Notes under the pieces: generated by a model
What the model was told of the DNA's origin: nothing
Databases searched by the model: none
The model's input: only the letters and a program-made list of their open reading frames with translations
Origin: Rhodothermales bacterium
Lineage (GTDB): Bacteria > Bacteroidota > Rhodothermia > Rhodothermales > JAHQVL01
Reading direction: 5' to 3'
Assembly: GCA_041391505.1 (NCBI GenBank)
Contig: JAWKNW010000049.1
Location: 1-18,662 of the forward strand
Length of the DNA: 18,662 nt
In this document: positions 1 to 7,293 of the stretch, one piece after another
Position numbering within the stretch: position 1 is the stretch's first letter
Layout: every line of letters begins with the position of its first letter
Program-made: the position numbers and the translations under genes

Positions 1-61
1 CAAGATGCGGGATAATCGTCGCGAGATACTGGATCCTGATCGTTGGGGATCGTAAGTATCC

Positions 62-134
62 GAACTCCTTGATCCCGAACTCCTTGATCCTTGATCCCAA
101 ATCCTTGATCCTTATTCCTTGATCCTCATTCCTT
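62..134. repeat. Cluster of TTGATCC direct repeats upstream of thiE
   Basis: The heptamer TTGATCC occurs five times, at 69-75, 84-90, 91-97, 105-111 and 119-125, so spacings are 15, 7, 14 and 14 bp. Most copies sit in a longer unit, (a/t)nTCCTTGATCC. A decayed sixth unit (CATTCCTTTTG) ends at 137. That last unit also resembles a Bacteroidota -7 element (TCCTTTTG, 5 of 6 matches to TAnnTTTG), about 40 bp before the thiE start. The cluster could be a simple tandem expansion or an iterated protein-binding site. The sequence does not decide between these. Confidence 0.6.
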
Positions 135-179
135 TTGCCCGCAATATCACGCTTGCGGCCGATTATAGCAACGATTTCC

Positions 180-824
180 ATGACCGTCGGACGCCTCCAC
201 ATCCTGACCGATTTTTTCTTCCAGCAGCGATTCCCGCACGAGGAGCTTGCGCGGCGGGCCATCGCCGGCGGGGCGGATACCATCCAGTTCCGGCAAAAGA
301 CCGGTGGGATCCGCCATAAGCTCTACAGCGCGTCGCGCACGGCCGAGGTCTGCCGCGAGGCCGGCGTCCCGCTGCTCATCGACGACCATATCGAGCTGTT
401 TCTGGCCACGGAAGCTGCCGGCGTGCATGTGGGCCAGACCGACCTGCCGGTGGGCCTCGTACGCCGCATCCTCGGCGACGCCGCGATCATCGGGGCCACG
501 GCGAACACGACGCGGCAGGCGCTGGAGGCGGAGGAGGCCGGCGCCAGCTACATCGGCTTCGGCCCGGTCTTCCCCACGCAGTCGAAGGACAACCCCGCGA
601 GCCTGCGGGGTCTGGACGGGCTGGCCGACGTCTGCGCCCGGGTTCGGATTCCGGTCATCGCCATCGCCGGCATCACGGTCGACCGCGTGCGCGACGTGCT
701 CGAGGCCGGAGCCCACGGGGTGGCCGTGATGACGGCCGTCACCAACGCGCCCGATCCCGAGGCCTCCACGCGCGGTTTCCGGGCGGCGATTGATCGGTGG
801 ATCGCGGATACGGTGCACGCCTGA
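180..824 (+). CDS. thiE: Thiamine phosphate synthase
   Basis: The 214-residue protein joins hydroxymethylpyrimidine pyrophosphate with the thiazole phosphate to give thiamine phosphate, in the cytoplasm. It shows the ThiE TIM-barrel motifs in order: LHILTD at the N-terminus, QFRQK (pyrimidine-PP/phosphate site), LLIDDH (usually INDR), VHVGQTDLP, IGATANT, YIGFGPVFPTQSKDN and the phosphate-binding IAIAGI plus GVAVMTAV near the C-terminus. The length matches the family (about 210). The frame is open from an ATG at 135, but the ATG at 180 is chosen because family homology starts immediately there (MTVGRLHILTD). No other thi gene and no TPP riboswitch is visible, so its partners must lie elsewhere. 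The IDD for IND and IAGI for IGGI changes are mild departures from consensus. Confidence 0.93.
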   Translation: MTVGRLHILTDFFFQQRFPHEELARRAIAGGADTIQFRQKTGGIRHKLYSASRTAEVCREAGVPLLIDDHIELFLATEAAGVHVGQTDLPVGLVRRILGDAAIIGATANTTRQALEAEEAGASYIGFGPVFPTQSKDNPASLRGLDGLADVCARVRIPVIAIAGITVDRVRDVLEAGAHGVAVMTAVTNAPDPEASTRGFRAAIDRWIADTVHA

Positions 825-923
825 GCGGCGCAACTGAAGAACGGCGTTGCGCCTGTGGGCTCCGCGTTCGCATATTGGAGCGCCCCCAACCCGTTCACGA
901 GTGCCTCGCACGAGGAATCCGCC

Positions 924-1841
924 ATGTCCGACCGCTTTCAGCAAGAACTTTCGCGTCGCCGTTTTCTAACCTACTCCGGCGGCGCGCTCGCCGCAGTGGC
1001 CCTGCCGGGGATGATAGGCTGCCAGGGTGAGGCCGCCAACCCGCCGAGCGCCGCGGCCTCCGCGAAGGTATTCGGCGAAACGCGCGTCATGCCGATCGGC
1101 ACCCAGCTCTACTGCGTGCGCAAGCTGCTGGACGAAAACGTGCCGGCGACCATCGAGGCGCTGGCCGGCATGGGCTACGAAGCCGTCGAGTTCGCCGACT
1201 ACCACGGCCTCGACGCCGCCCAGTGGCGCAAGCTGCTCGACGACAACGGCCTCCAGGCCTGCGGCACGCACATCTACATCGAGACGCTGGAAGGCGACGA
1301 GCTGCAGAAGACGGTCGACTTCAACAACACACTCGGCAACCGCAACCTCATCGTTCGCTCGATGAAGAAGGAGTCGTACGAAACGAAAGACGCACTCCTC
1401 CGGACCTGCGAACGCTACAACAAGATCGCCGAAAGCCTCCGCCCGCACGGCATGCGCACCGGATTCCACAACCACGCCGAGATCTTCGACCGGTTCGACG
1501 GCGAGTACATGTGGAACATCTTCGCCGACAACACCGAGCCCGACGTCATCCTTCAGCTCGACACCGGCAACGCCTCGCACGTCGAGGGCGTCGATGTGAT
1601 CGAGCTGCTGAAACGCAACGCCGGCCGGACGGTCACCACCCACGTCAAGCCCTTCTCCAACGCTCACCCGGACGCCTTCCTCGGCGCGGACGAGCTCGAT
1701 TGGAGCACGATCATCCCGCTCTACCAGACGGTCGCCGGCACGGAGTTCTACATCATCGAATACGAACAGGAAGCCTTCCCGCCCCTCGAGGCGCTGAAGG
1801 CGAACCTCGACATCCTCCGCGGGATGCTCGGACGAGCGTAG
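924..1841 (+). CDS. Tat-exported sugar phosphate isomerase/epimerase (AP endonuclease 2-like TIM barrel)
   Basis: The 305-residue protein belongs to the xylose-isomerase-like TIM-barrel family (PF01261). The N-terminus carries a twin-arginine signal (SRRRFLT, residues 10-16), a hydrophobic stretch and a possible lipobox ending at Cys33 (MIGC), then a low-complexity Ala/Pro linker. This suggests export by Tat and perhaps lipid anchoring. Barrel motifs visible are YEAVEFADY, GTHIY, GFHNHAEIFD, LQLDTGN, HVKPF and IIEYEQ, which supply the Glu/Asp/His residues that bind the metal in this family. An upstream in-frame start at 855 exists, but ATG 924 is preceded by GAGGAA (912-917) at good spacing and begins directly before the signal peptide. 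Substrate is unknown; relatives often act on oxidised or inositol-type sugars next to Gfo/Idh/MocA oxidoreductases, one of which occurs at 9182-10270. Confidence 0.85.
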   Translation: MSDRFQQELSRRRFLTYSGGALAAVALPGMIGCQGEAANPPSAAASAKVFGETRVMPIGTQLYCVRKLLDENVPATIEALAGMGYEAVEFADYHGLDAAQWRKLLDDNGLQACGTHIYIETLEGDELQKTVDFNNTLGNRNLIVRSMKKESYETKDALLRTCERYNKIAESLRPHGMRTGFHNHAEIFDRFDGEYMWNIFADNTEPDVILQLDTGNASHVEGVDVIELLKRNAGRTVTTHVKPFSNAHPDAFLGADELDWSTIIPLYQTVAGTEFYIIEYEQEAFPPLEALKANLDILRGMLGRA

Positions 1842-1870
1842 CCAGATCGCAACCCCGGCCCCGACGCTCT

Positions 1871-1907
1871 AAGAGGATGCCGCATCGCGCGCGCATCCTC
1901 TTTTTTT
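1871..1907 (+). terminator. Intrinsic terminator after the sugar isomerase
   Basis: The arms AAGAGGATGC (1871-1880) and GCATCCTCTT (1893-1902) are perfect 10-bp complements around a 12-nt loop. The downstream arm runs into a row of seven T at 1901-1907. It lies 30 bp after the stop codon of the isomerase gene and separates it from the next transcription unit. Confidence 0.85.
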
Positions 1908-2054
1908 ATGGCGACACGTCTCGGCCGCGCAGGCCCTCGCCGCTGCGGCGCAAGGTATGTGGGCAGGATCCCCAGCACGACGAATCGACCGGTGCCGACC
2001 CCGCGCCCGCAGGTGCGAATTCGCCGATGCCATGGCGGTGTCACACCCCTATTG

Positions 2055-2062
2055 TATCTTTA
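2055..2062 (+). promoter_or_regulatory. Possible -7 element for the nucleotidyltransferase-uvrA unit
   Basis: TATCTTTA matches the Bacteroidota -7 consensus TAnnTTTG at 5 of 6 fixed positions and lies 35 bp before the ATG at 2098. No convincing -33 element is found 19-20 bp upstream, so the assignment is weak. Confidence 0.22.
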
Positions 2063-2097
2063 TGCCTTGAATTCTTCCTCGAGCCATCAACGCCATC

Positions 2098-3054
2098 ATG
2101 GAAAAGGACACGCCAAGCAAACTGCGCCAGTACCAGGAAGCGCTGGCCGCGTTTATCGAACGGTTAAAAGAGGACCGCTGGATTCTGGCGGTCGTGCAGG
2201 TCGGTTCGCTCAACGCGGATACGGTATGGCGCAAGGACGGGATCGGGTTGTGGATCGTGGAGGCCGACGGCGTGACGTATCGCCGGCGCAGCGACGGCGA
2301 AGAGCACCGAATCTGGCGCACGCTCGTCGAGCAGGACGTGAACCTGTGGGCCGAGATGATCCCGCGTTCCCGCTTCAAGAAGATGGTCGAAGGGTCGGCC
2401 CGGACGGCGTTCTCGTATAACTTTTTCGCCCGCCGCACGCTGCTCTACAGCGCCGACGAGAGCCTGACGCGCTGGTTCGAGGACGCGAACAGCGTGGCGG
2501 AGCGGGATCAGGTCAATGAAGTCCTGATCGCGACCGGCTGGGTGGCGCACGGGCTGCGCCACACGCGCCGGCTGCTGGATATCAAACAGGACGTCAACCT
2601 CGCGTGGCAGAGCGCGATCGAGACGGCGCATGCGCTGGCGGCCGTCCACGTGGTGCAGCACGGCGAAATCTGTGAGACGCAGGCGATCTACCGCGCGCTG
2701 GACCTCGCGCCGGCGCTCTTCGCCGAAGTTTACACGGCGTTGTTGACGAACGGACCGTCCCGAGAAGGGGTGGAAACCGCCCTGCGGGCCGGCACGGCCT
2801 GGATGGCCGATCATGCGGAGGCCAATCTGGCCCCCGTGCTGACGTACCTCCGCCGGCAACGGCGGGCCGTGCCGCTTTCCGAACTGGCCGACCATTTCGC
2901 GTATTCCCAGCTCTATCCCTGGCATCTGGAGGGCGCGTGCGAGTGGCTCGCGGAAAGCGGTCGACTCGAAAAACTGGCGGCGGACCTGCTCCTCACCAGC
3001 AAGAGCCGCGTCCACCTCGAAGAACCCGCCTACTTCATCGATGCCGCCATCTGA
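2098..3054 (+). CDS. Nucleotidyltransferase-fold protein with degenerate active site and C-terminal helical/winged-helix-like region
   Basis: The 318-residue protein appears to begin with a pol-beta-type nucleotidyltransferase fold: VVQVGSLN carries the typical Gly-Ser, followed by a second strand DGIGLWIVE. In active family members that strand reads (S)DIDLxxV, with two metal-binding Asp. Here both positions appear to be Gly, so catalysis is doubtful. A third strand (VNLWAEMIP) follows. The middle region (about residues 130-230) is helical, rich in Ala/His/Arg. The last ~70 residues (LTYLRRQRRAVPLSELADHF onward) resemble a winged helix. The gene ends inside the start of the UvrA gene (14-bp overlap, 3041-3054), which implies translational coupling. 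The substrate and specific family are not recognised; the fold call is from motif reading only. Confidence 0.6.
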   Translation: MEKDTPSKLRQYQEALAAFIERLKEDRWILAVVQVGSLNADTVWRKDGIGLWIVEADGVTYRRRSDGEEHRIWRTLVEQDVNLWAEMIPRSRFKKMVEGSARTAFSYNFFARRTLLYSADESLTRWFEDANSVAERDQVNEVLIATGWVAHGLRHTRRLLDIKQDVNLAWQSAIETAHALAAVHVVQHGEICETQAIYRALDLAPALFAEVYTALLTNGPSREGVETALRAGTAWMADHAEANLAPVLTYLRRQRRAVPLSELADHFAYSQLYPWHLEGACEWLAESGRLEKLAADLLLTSKSRVHLEEPAYFIDAAI

Positions 3055-5917
3055 ACCGGCCGCGCCCCGCGTCGCCATCGAGGTGCGCGGCGCGCGCGAG
3101 AACAACCTGCAAAACGTTTCCGTCGACATCCCGCGCGATAAGCTCGTGGTGGTCACCGGCGTGAGCGGCTCCGGCAAGTCGTCGCTCGCGTTCGAGACGG
3201 TGTATGCCGAGGGGCAGCGCCGGCTACTCGCGTCGATGAGCAGCTACGCCAAACGCTTCGTGTCGCAGCTCAAGAAGCCGGACGTCGATTTCGTCAACGG
3301 GCTTTCGCCGGTCGTCTCCATCGACCAGAAAACGGTAGGCCGAAATCCGCGCAGCACGGTGGGCACGATGACCGACATCCAGGATTACCTCCGGATGCTG
3401 TACGCCAGCCTGGGGCAGGCGCATTGCCCGTGGTGCGAGGCTGCCATCCCGGCGATGACGCCACACCGCATGGCCGAACACATCCTGGCGCTGCCGGCGG
3501 GAACGGAGGTGGAAGTCCGTGTGCCGGTCTGGAAGGTGTGGGGCGAGGACTGGAACTGGCTCCTCGATCAGATCCGCCGGCACGGCTACCGCAGGGCCCG
3601 CGTGGACGGCGACCTCGTGGATCTGGGATCCGCGTTTCGGTTGGACGACGAAGGCGATCACCGCATCGAGGCCGTGGCCGATACCTTTGTCGTCGAGCCC
3701 GGCATCGAGCGGGAGATTGTCGCTTCGCTGAACGACGCACGCGAGTTGGGGGATGGGCTGCTGTCTTTCCACATCGTCGGATCCGTGGAAGCGGCCCACA
3801 GGCAGCGGTTCGAGGCGGATTTCGGGTGCGACGCCCACCGCATCGTGAGCCTGGATCTGCACCACGGCGAGTTCACCTTCAACGACCCTGCCGGCGCCTG
3901 CCCCACGTGCGGCGGACTCGGGACGGGGAAGCGCGTCCACAAACAGCTCCTGGTGCCCGACCCCACGCGCTCGCTGCGCGACGGCGCCATCGTGAGCCGC
4001 GAGTACAACCCGGGAAACTGGACCGGCCGCATCCTCTATACGCTCTCTCGCCGGCACGATTTTTCGCTGGATACCCCGTTCGGCGAACTGCCCGAAGCTA
4101 TCGTCCAGCTGCTGTACTACGGGCGGGCCGAAGCGCCGCTCGTCATCGAGGTCCCCCCGGAAGCCAAGGTGGGTCAGCACTACGCCGGCCGCGAAATGGC
4201 CTTCCACGGGTTCATCAACGACATCGAGCGCCACTACCACTGGTACCGCAAGCAGGGAGAGGCCAATACCTGGACCGAGGACTTCCTAGACAAGATCATG
4301 GTGGAGTACGACTGCCCGGATTGCAAGGGCGGTCGGTTGAAGCGGACCCGCGAGCTGGTCGCCGTAAACGGAAAAAGCCTGCCGGCGATCTGCCGGATGC
4401 ACTTCGGCGAGTTGCTCACATTCCTCCAGGAAGTAGACGCCCCGCCGGATAAACAGGAAGTAGCGTCCGTGCTACTGCGGGAAGTCACCGGCCGGCTCGC
4501 GTTGCTCACCGAAATCGGGCTCGACTACCTGAGCCTGGACCGGCGCGCCGGCACGCTCTCCGGCGGCGAGTCGCAGCGCATCCGGCTGTCGACCCAGATC
4601 GGCAGCGGGCTCATGGGGATGCTGTACGTGCTCGACGAGCCGAGCATCGGGCTCCACCCGAAAGACAATGCGCGGATGATCGCGACAATCCGCAAGCTCG
4701 TCGACATCGGGAATACCGTGCTGGTCGTCGAGCACGACGAAGACACCATCCGCGCGGCGGATTATTGCATCGAGATCGGCCCCGGTCCGGGCGTGCACGG
4801 CGGGCAGGTCGTCGCGACCGGCACGCCCGACGCCCTGATGGCAAACGAGGCGTCGCTGACGGGCGCGTACCTCACCGGCCGGCGCTCGATCGCCCTCCCG
4901 AAAAAGCGGCGGACGCCGAAACGCTGGGTAGCGGTGTTCGGATGCCGGCACAACAACCTCCAGAACGTGGACCTCGCCGTGCCGCTCGGCGTCTTCACCT
5001 GCCTCACCGGGGCGTCGGGGTCGGGCAAGAGTTCGTTCCTGCACGAGACGCTCTACAAACGCCTCATCGCCGAACTGCAGGACAGCCGCGTGCTGCCGGG
5101 CGATCACGACCGCATCGAGGGGCACGAGGCTATTTCGGGGGTGATCCACATCGACCAGAGCCCCATCGGGCGCTCATCCCGCAGCAATCCGGCCACCTAC
5201 ATCGGCATCTACGACCACATCCGCAAGCTCTTCGCCACGGTCGACAAGGCAAAGAAGCGTGGCTATACGGCCTCCCGATTCAGCTTCAACGTGAAAGGCG
5301 GTCGCTGCGAACAATGCGCCGGCGAGGGGTCGATCACAACGAAGCTCTCCTTCATGCCCGACGTGGAGGTACAGTGCCCCACGTGCAAGGGCGCCCGCTA
5401 CGACGCCCACACGCTGGAAATCCTGTGGAACGGCAAAAGCATCGCGGACGTGCTCGATATGTCCATCGAGGACGGTGTCGCCTTCTTCGCCGGCCAGAAG
5501 GCCATCGCGCGGAAGCTCGAGGTGTTAAACGACCTCGGGTTGGGCTACCTGAAGATCGGCCATCCCGCCCCCATCCTCTCCGGCGGCGAGGCGCAACGCG
5601 TCAAGCTCGCCGGCGAACTCAGCAAGATGAAGCGCGGCCAGCACCTCCTCTACATCCTCGACGAACCCACGACCGGGCTGCACTTCGCCGATATCGACCG
5701 ATTGCTGGATTCGCTGAATCGGCTCGTCGACGCCGGCCACAGCGTAGTCGTCATCGAGCACAACCTGGAGGTGATCAAGACAGCGGACTGGATCATCGAC
5801 ATGGGTCCGGAAGGAGGGCATAAGGGCGGGCAGGTACTGGCGACGGGCCGGCCGGAGGACGTGGCCGGCGTCGAGGCGAGCCAGACCGGGCGGTTTTTGA
5901 AACCGTTGCTGAGGTAG
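3041..5917 (+). CDS. uvrA: UvrA-family excinuclease ABC subunit A (possible second UvrA paralogue)
   Basis: The 958-residue protein has two complete ABC ATPase modules: Walker A GVSGSGKS (residues 40-47) and GASGSGKS in the second half, signatures LSGGESQRIRL and LSGGEAQRVKL, and Walker B/D-loops LYVLDEPSIGLHP and LYILDEPTTGLHF. It also has UvrA hallmarks YAEGQRR, SIDQKTVGRNPRSTVGT, FSFNVKGGRCEQC and IEHNLEVIKTADWIIDMGPE. UvrA finds bulky DNA lesions and loads UvrB. Departures from the classical protein are visible. The UvrB-contact region reads VPVWKVWGEDW where APVVRGRKGEH is usual. The zinc motif CPxC before ACPTCGGLG reads CDAH, so a His may replace a Cys or the site may be lost. The remaining CxxC motifs (CPTC, CPDC, CEQC, CPTC) are intact. 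The protein may therefore be a specialised paralogue. No uvrB or uvrC is adjacent. The 3' end is duplicated at 6781. Confidence 0.92.
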   Translation: MPPSEPAAPRVAIEVRGARENNLQNVSVDIPRDKLVVVTGVSGSGKSSLAFETVYAEGQRRLLASMSSYAKRFVSQLKKPDVDFVNGLSPVVSIDQKTVGRNPRSTVGTMTDIQDYLRMLYASLGQAHCPWCEAAIPAMTPHRMAEHILALPAGTEVEVRVPVWKVWGEDWNWLLDQIRRHGYRRARVDGDLVDLGSAFRLDDEGDHRIEAVADTFVVEPGIEREIVASLNDARELGDGLLSFHIVGSVEAAHRQRFEADFGCDAHRIVSLDLHHGEFTFNDPAGACPTCGGLGTGKRVHKQLLVPDPTRSLRDGAIVSREYNPGNWTGRILYTLSRRHDFSLDTPFGELPEAIVQLLYYGRAEAPLVIEVPPEAKVGQHYAGREMAFHGFINDIERHYHWYRKQGEANTWTEDFLDKIMVEYDCPDCKGGRLKRTRELVAVNGKSLPAICRMHFGELLTFLQEVDAPPDKQEVASVLLREVTGRLALLTEIGLDYLSLDRRAGTLSGGESQRIRLSTQIGSGLMGMLYVLDEPSIGLHPKDNARMIATIRKLVDIGNTVLVVEHDEDTIRAADYCIEIGPGPGVHGGQVVATGTPDALMANEASLTGAYLTGRRSIALPKKRRTPKRWVAVFGCRHNNLQNVDLAVPLGVFTCLTGASGSGKSSFLHETLYKRLIAELQDSRVLPGDHDRIEGHEAISGVIHIDQSPIGRSSRSNPATYIGIYDHIRKLFATVDKAKKRGYTASRFSFNVKGGRCEQCAGEGSITTKLSFMPDVEVQCPTCKGARYDAHTLEILWNGKSIADVLDMSIEDGVAFFAGQKAIARKLEVLNDLGLGYLKIGHPAPILSGGEAQRVKLAGELSKMKRGQHLLYILDEPTTGLHFADIDRLLDSLNRLVDAGHSVVVIEHNLEVIKTADWIIDMGPEGGHKGGQVLATGRPEDVAGVEASQTGRFLKPLLR
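5732..5911 (+). repeat. Direct repeat copy A: 3' end of uvrA
   Basis: This segment of the intact uvrA gene is repeated in the same orientation at 6781-6948. The first 47 bases (5732-5778) are identical, counted by hand. After that there are scattered substitutions, and copy B lacks 12 bp in frame (Gly-Gly-His-Lys-Gly region). Similarity fades at the uvrA stop codon. Confidence 0.85.
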
Positions 5918-6035
5918 CGACCTGCACATGCACAAGCGGGTCCTGGACTTACGCACATACCGCATCGGCACTGCGGCAACTCGGTGCACTGAACAAGCGT
6001 ACAAGTTCGGCAGCCAGAAAAAATGGTCTAAGGTC

Positions 6036-6296
6036 ATGACACAACGTCTCAGAGAAGCGATCGACGCACTCCTTTCCCTGGAGGACATGCCTGAAGAACA
6101 GCAACAACACATTGCTGCCGGTGTCATGGAACTCGTTGAATCGGCACAAAACGCGCCGGCGGATGAATGGGGTCCGGCGTGGTGCAACCTTACCCGAGAC
6201 GAACGACTGGCTGATTTTCGAGCCTGGATGGCGACCAAAACCGAAGGAGTCGGCTTACCCGAAGAGGCATGGCGTAGGGAGAATATCTACGACTGA
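6036..6296 (+). CDS. Small antitoxin-like protein paired with PIN toxin
   Basis: The 86-residue acidic, helix-prone protein starts MTQRLREAIDALLSLEDMP and ends WRRENIYD. Its stop TGA shares one base with the ATG of the PIN toxin (TGATG at 6294-6298), the usual layout of a toxin-antitoxin pair. The frame is open upstream to 5928, but that stretch does not look coding and the ATG at 6036 gives a sensible small protein. I do not recognise the family, and no ribbon-helix-helix, AbrB or Phd motif is clear. The role as antitoxin is inferred from position and size. Base composition is lower in GC than uvrA. Confidence 0.62.
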   Translation: MTQRLREAIDALLSLEDMPEEQQQHIAAGVMELVESAQNAPADEWGPAWCNLTRDERLADFRAWMATKTEGVGLPEEAWRRENIYD

Positions 6297-6745
6297 TGGC
6301 GACCTATCTGCTCGACACCAACATCTTGCTTCGCGTCGACGACGCCCTCGCCGAGCAAAGTACCCAGGCTCGTCTGGCTATCGAGACGTTGATAACTCAG
6401 GATCACGTCTGTTGTATCACGCCGCAGGTCATCGGTGAGTATTATTCTGTCGCCACAAGGCCAGTAGCTTCCAATGGGTTTGGCTGGAGTGCCGAAAAGG
6501 GCCGGCGCGAACGCGACAACTGGCTCTCCCGGTATCCCCTTCTCAATGAGAACGCAGAAATCTTCCCCCTCTGGATGCAGCTCATTGATCAGCATGGACG
6601 CACCGGACGGAGAATTTTCGATCTCAGGCTTCTTGCCGTCATGCGTGCCCATCACATAATGCGCTTGCTTACGTTCGATGTGGAGGATTTTCCGTTGGTT
6701 GCCGGATGCACGATCGTGCACCCGAAAGAGGTTCGCGTCCAGTAG
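6296..6745 (+). CDS. PIN-domain ribonuclease, VapC-like toxin
   Basis: The 149-residue protein has the PIN-domain layout: LLDTNILLR with Asp7, IGEYYSVATRP with Glu48, FDLRLLAVM with Asp109, and LLTFDVEDF with Asp128. These four acidic residues form the Mg-binding nuclease site in VapC-type toxins, which cleave RNA when free of antitoxin. The length fits the family (130-150). It is coupled by a one-base overlap to the small upstream gene. The motifs are intact, so the toxin is probably functional. The pair sits between the uvrA stop and a diverged copy of the uvrA 3' end, which suggests it arrived as a cassette. Confidence 0.88.
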   Translation: MATYLLDTNILLRVDDALAEQSTQARLAIETLITQDHVCCITPQVIGEYYSVATRPVASNGFGWSAEKGRRERDNWLSRYPLLNENAEIFPLWMQLIDQHGRTGRRIFDLRLLAVMRAHHIMRLLTFDVEDFPLVAGCTIVHPKEVRVQ

Positions 6746-6780
6746 TTTCGAGCGACTTCCGTGATCGGACCTGATTCCTG

Positions 6781-6966
6781 GCCGGCCACAGCGTAGTCGT
6801 CATCGAGCACAACCTGGAGGTGATCAAAACGGCGGACTGGATCATCGACCTGGGTCCGGAGAGCGGGCAGGTGCTGGCGACGGACCAGCCGGAGGAGGTG
6901 GCCAGCGTCGAGGCGAGCCAGACGGGGCGGTTGTTGAGATTGGTGCTGGGTATGGGCACAGGGTAG
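6781..6966 (+). pseudogene. uvrA 3'-end fragment (direct repeat copy B)
   Basis: The fragment reads AGHSVVVIEHNLEVIKTADW and continues in frame to a TAG at 6964-6966, matching the last ~60 residues of the intact UvrA upstream. The frame is closed by TGA at 6772-6774 just before the homology begins, so only this fragment remains. Compared with the intact gene it lacks four residues (GPESGQ versus GPEGGHKGGQ) and ends RLLRLVLGMGTG. The deletion is in frame and the changes keep the reading frame open, so this copy was either recently made or came from another functional uvrA. Confidence 0.85.
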
Positions 6967-7293
6967 TGGCCGTGGCAAGAATGAGGACCAGTCCCGTTTT
7001 GACTCAGTAATGGAATTTCGTACTTGCTGATGGAACGCGAAGTCCCCTCCCCAGAGATTTCGCCGTTCGCTTCTCCTATCGAACTCCATATAAAAACTGA
7101 CCTGTAACGTGGTCGTACCGGAGATCAAGGTTGAAGTGTTTCGTGGCGTGTTGCTTAGATGACCATATTTTTCAGAACAAATCCATACTCCTCCGAGGCA
7201 AAGAAGCGAGACTTCGTCCTTCGCCCCACTGTACCCAAGAGGCTTTCCATCAATGGAAGAACCCGCAATCTACGCTACCAATGAATATTGATG
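6967..7293. other. Gap of 327 bp without a recognisable gene
   Basis: The stretch between the uvrA fragment and the stop of the DUF6090-like gene has mixed composition. Short open frames are present on both strands, but none has recognisable motifs or codon use. No terminator hairpin was found. Confidence 0.4.

Noticed and set aside
2..54. Open frame reading KMRDNRREILDPDRWGS before a TAA, perhaps the end of an upstream gene
   Set aside because: Too short, no recognisable motif, and adjacent to repeat sequence with the same GATCC words; chance cannot be excluded.
1..179. TPP riboswitch upstream of thiE
   Set aside because: The conserved CTGAGA and ACCTGATCTGGATAATACCAGCG-like elements are absent.
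6967..7130. Minus-strand frame reading MEFDRRSERRNLWGGDFAFH
   Set aside because: It continues through the antisense of the uvrA fragment and has no supporting motif.
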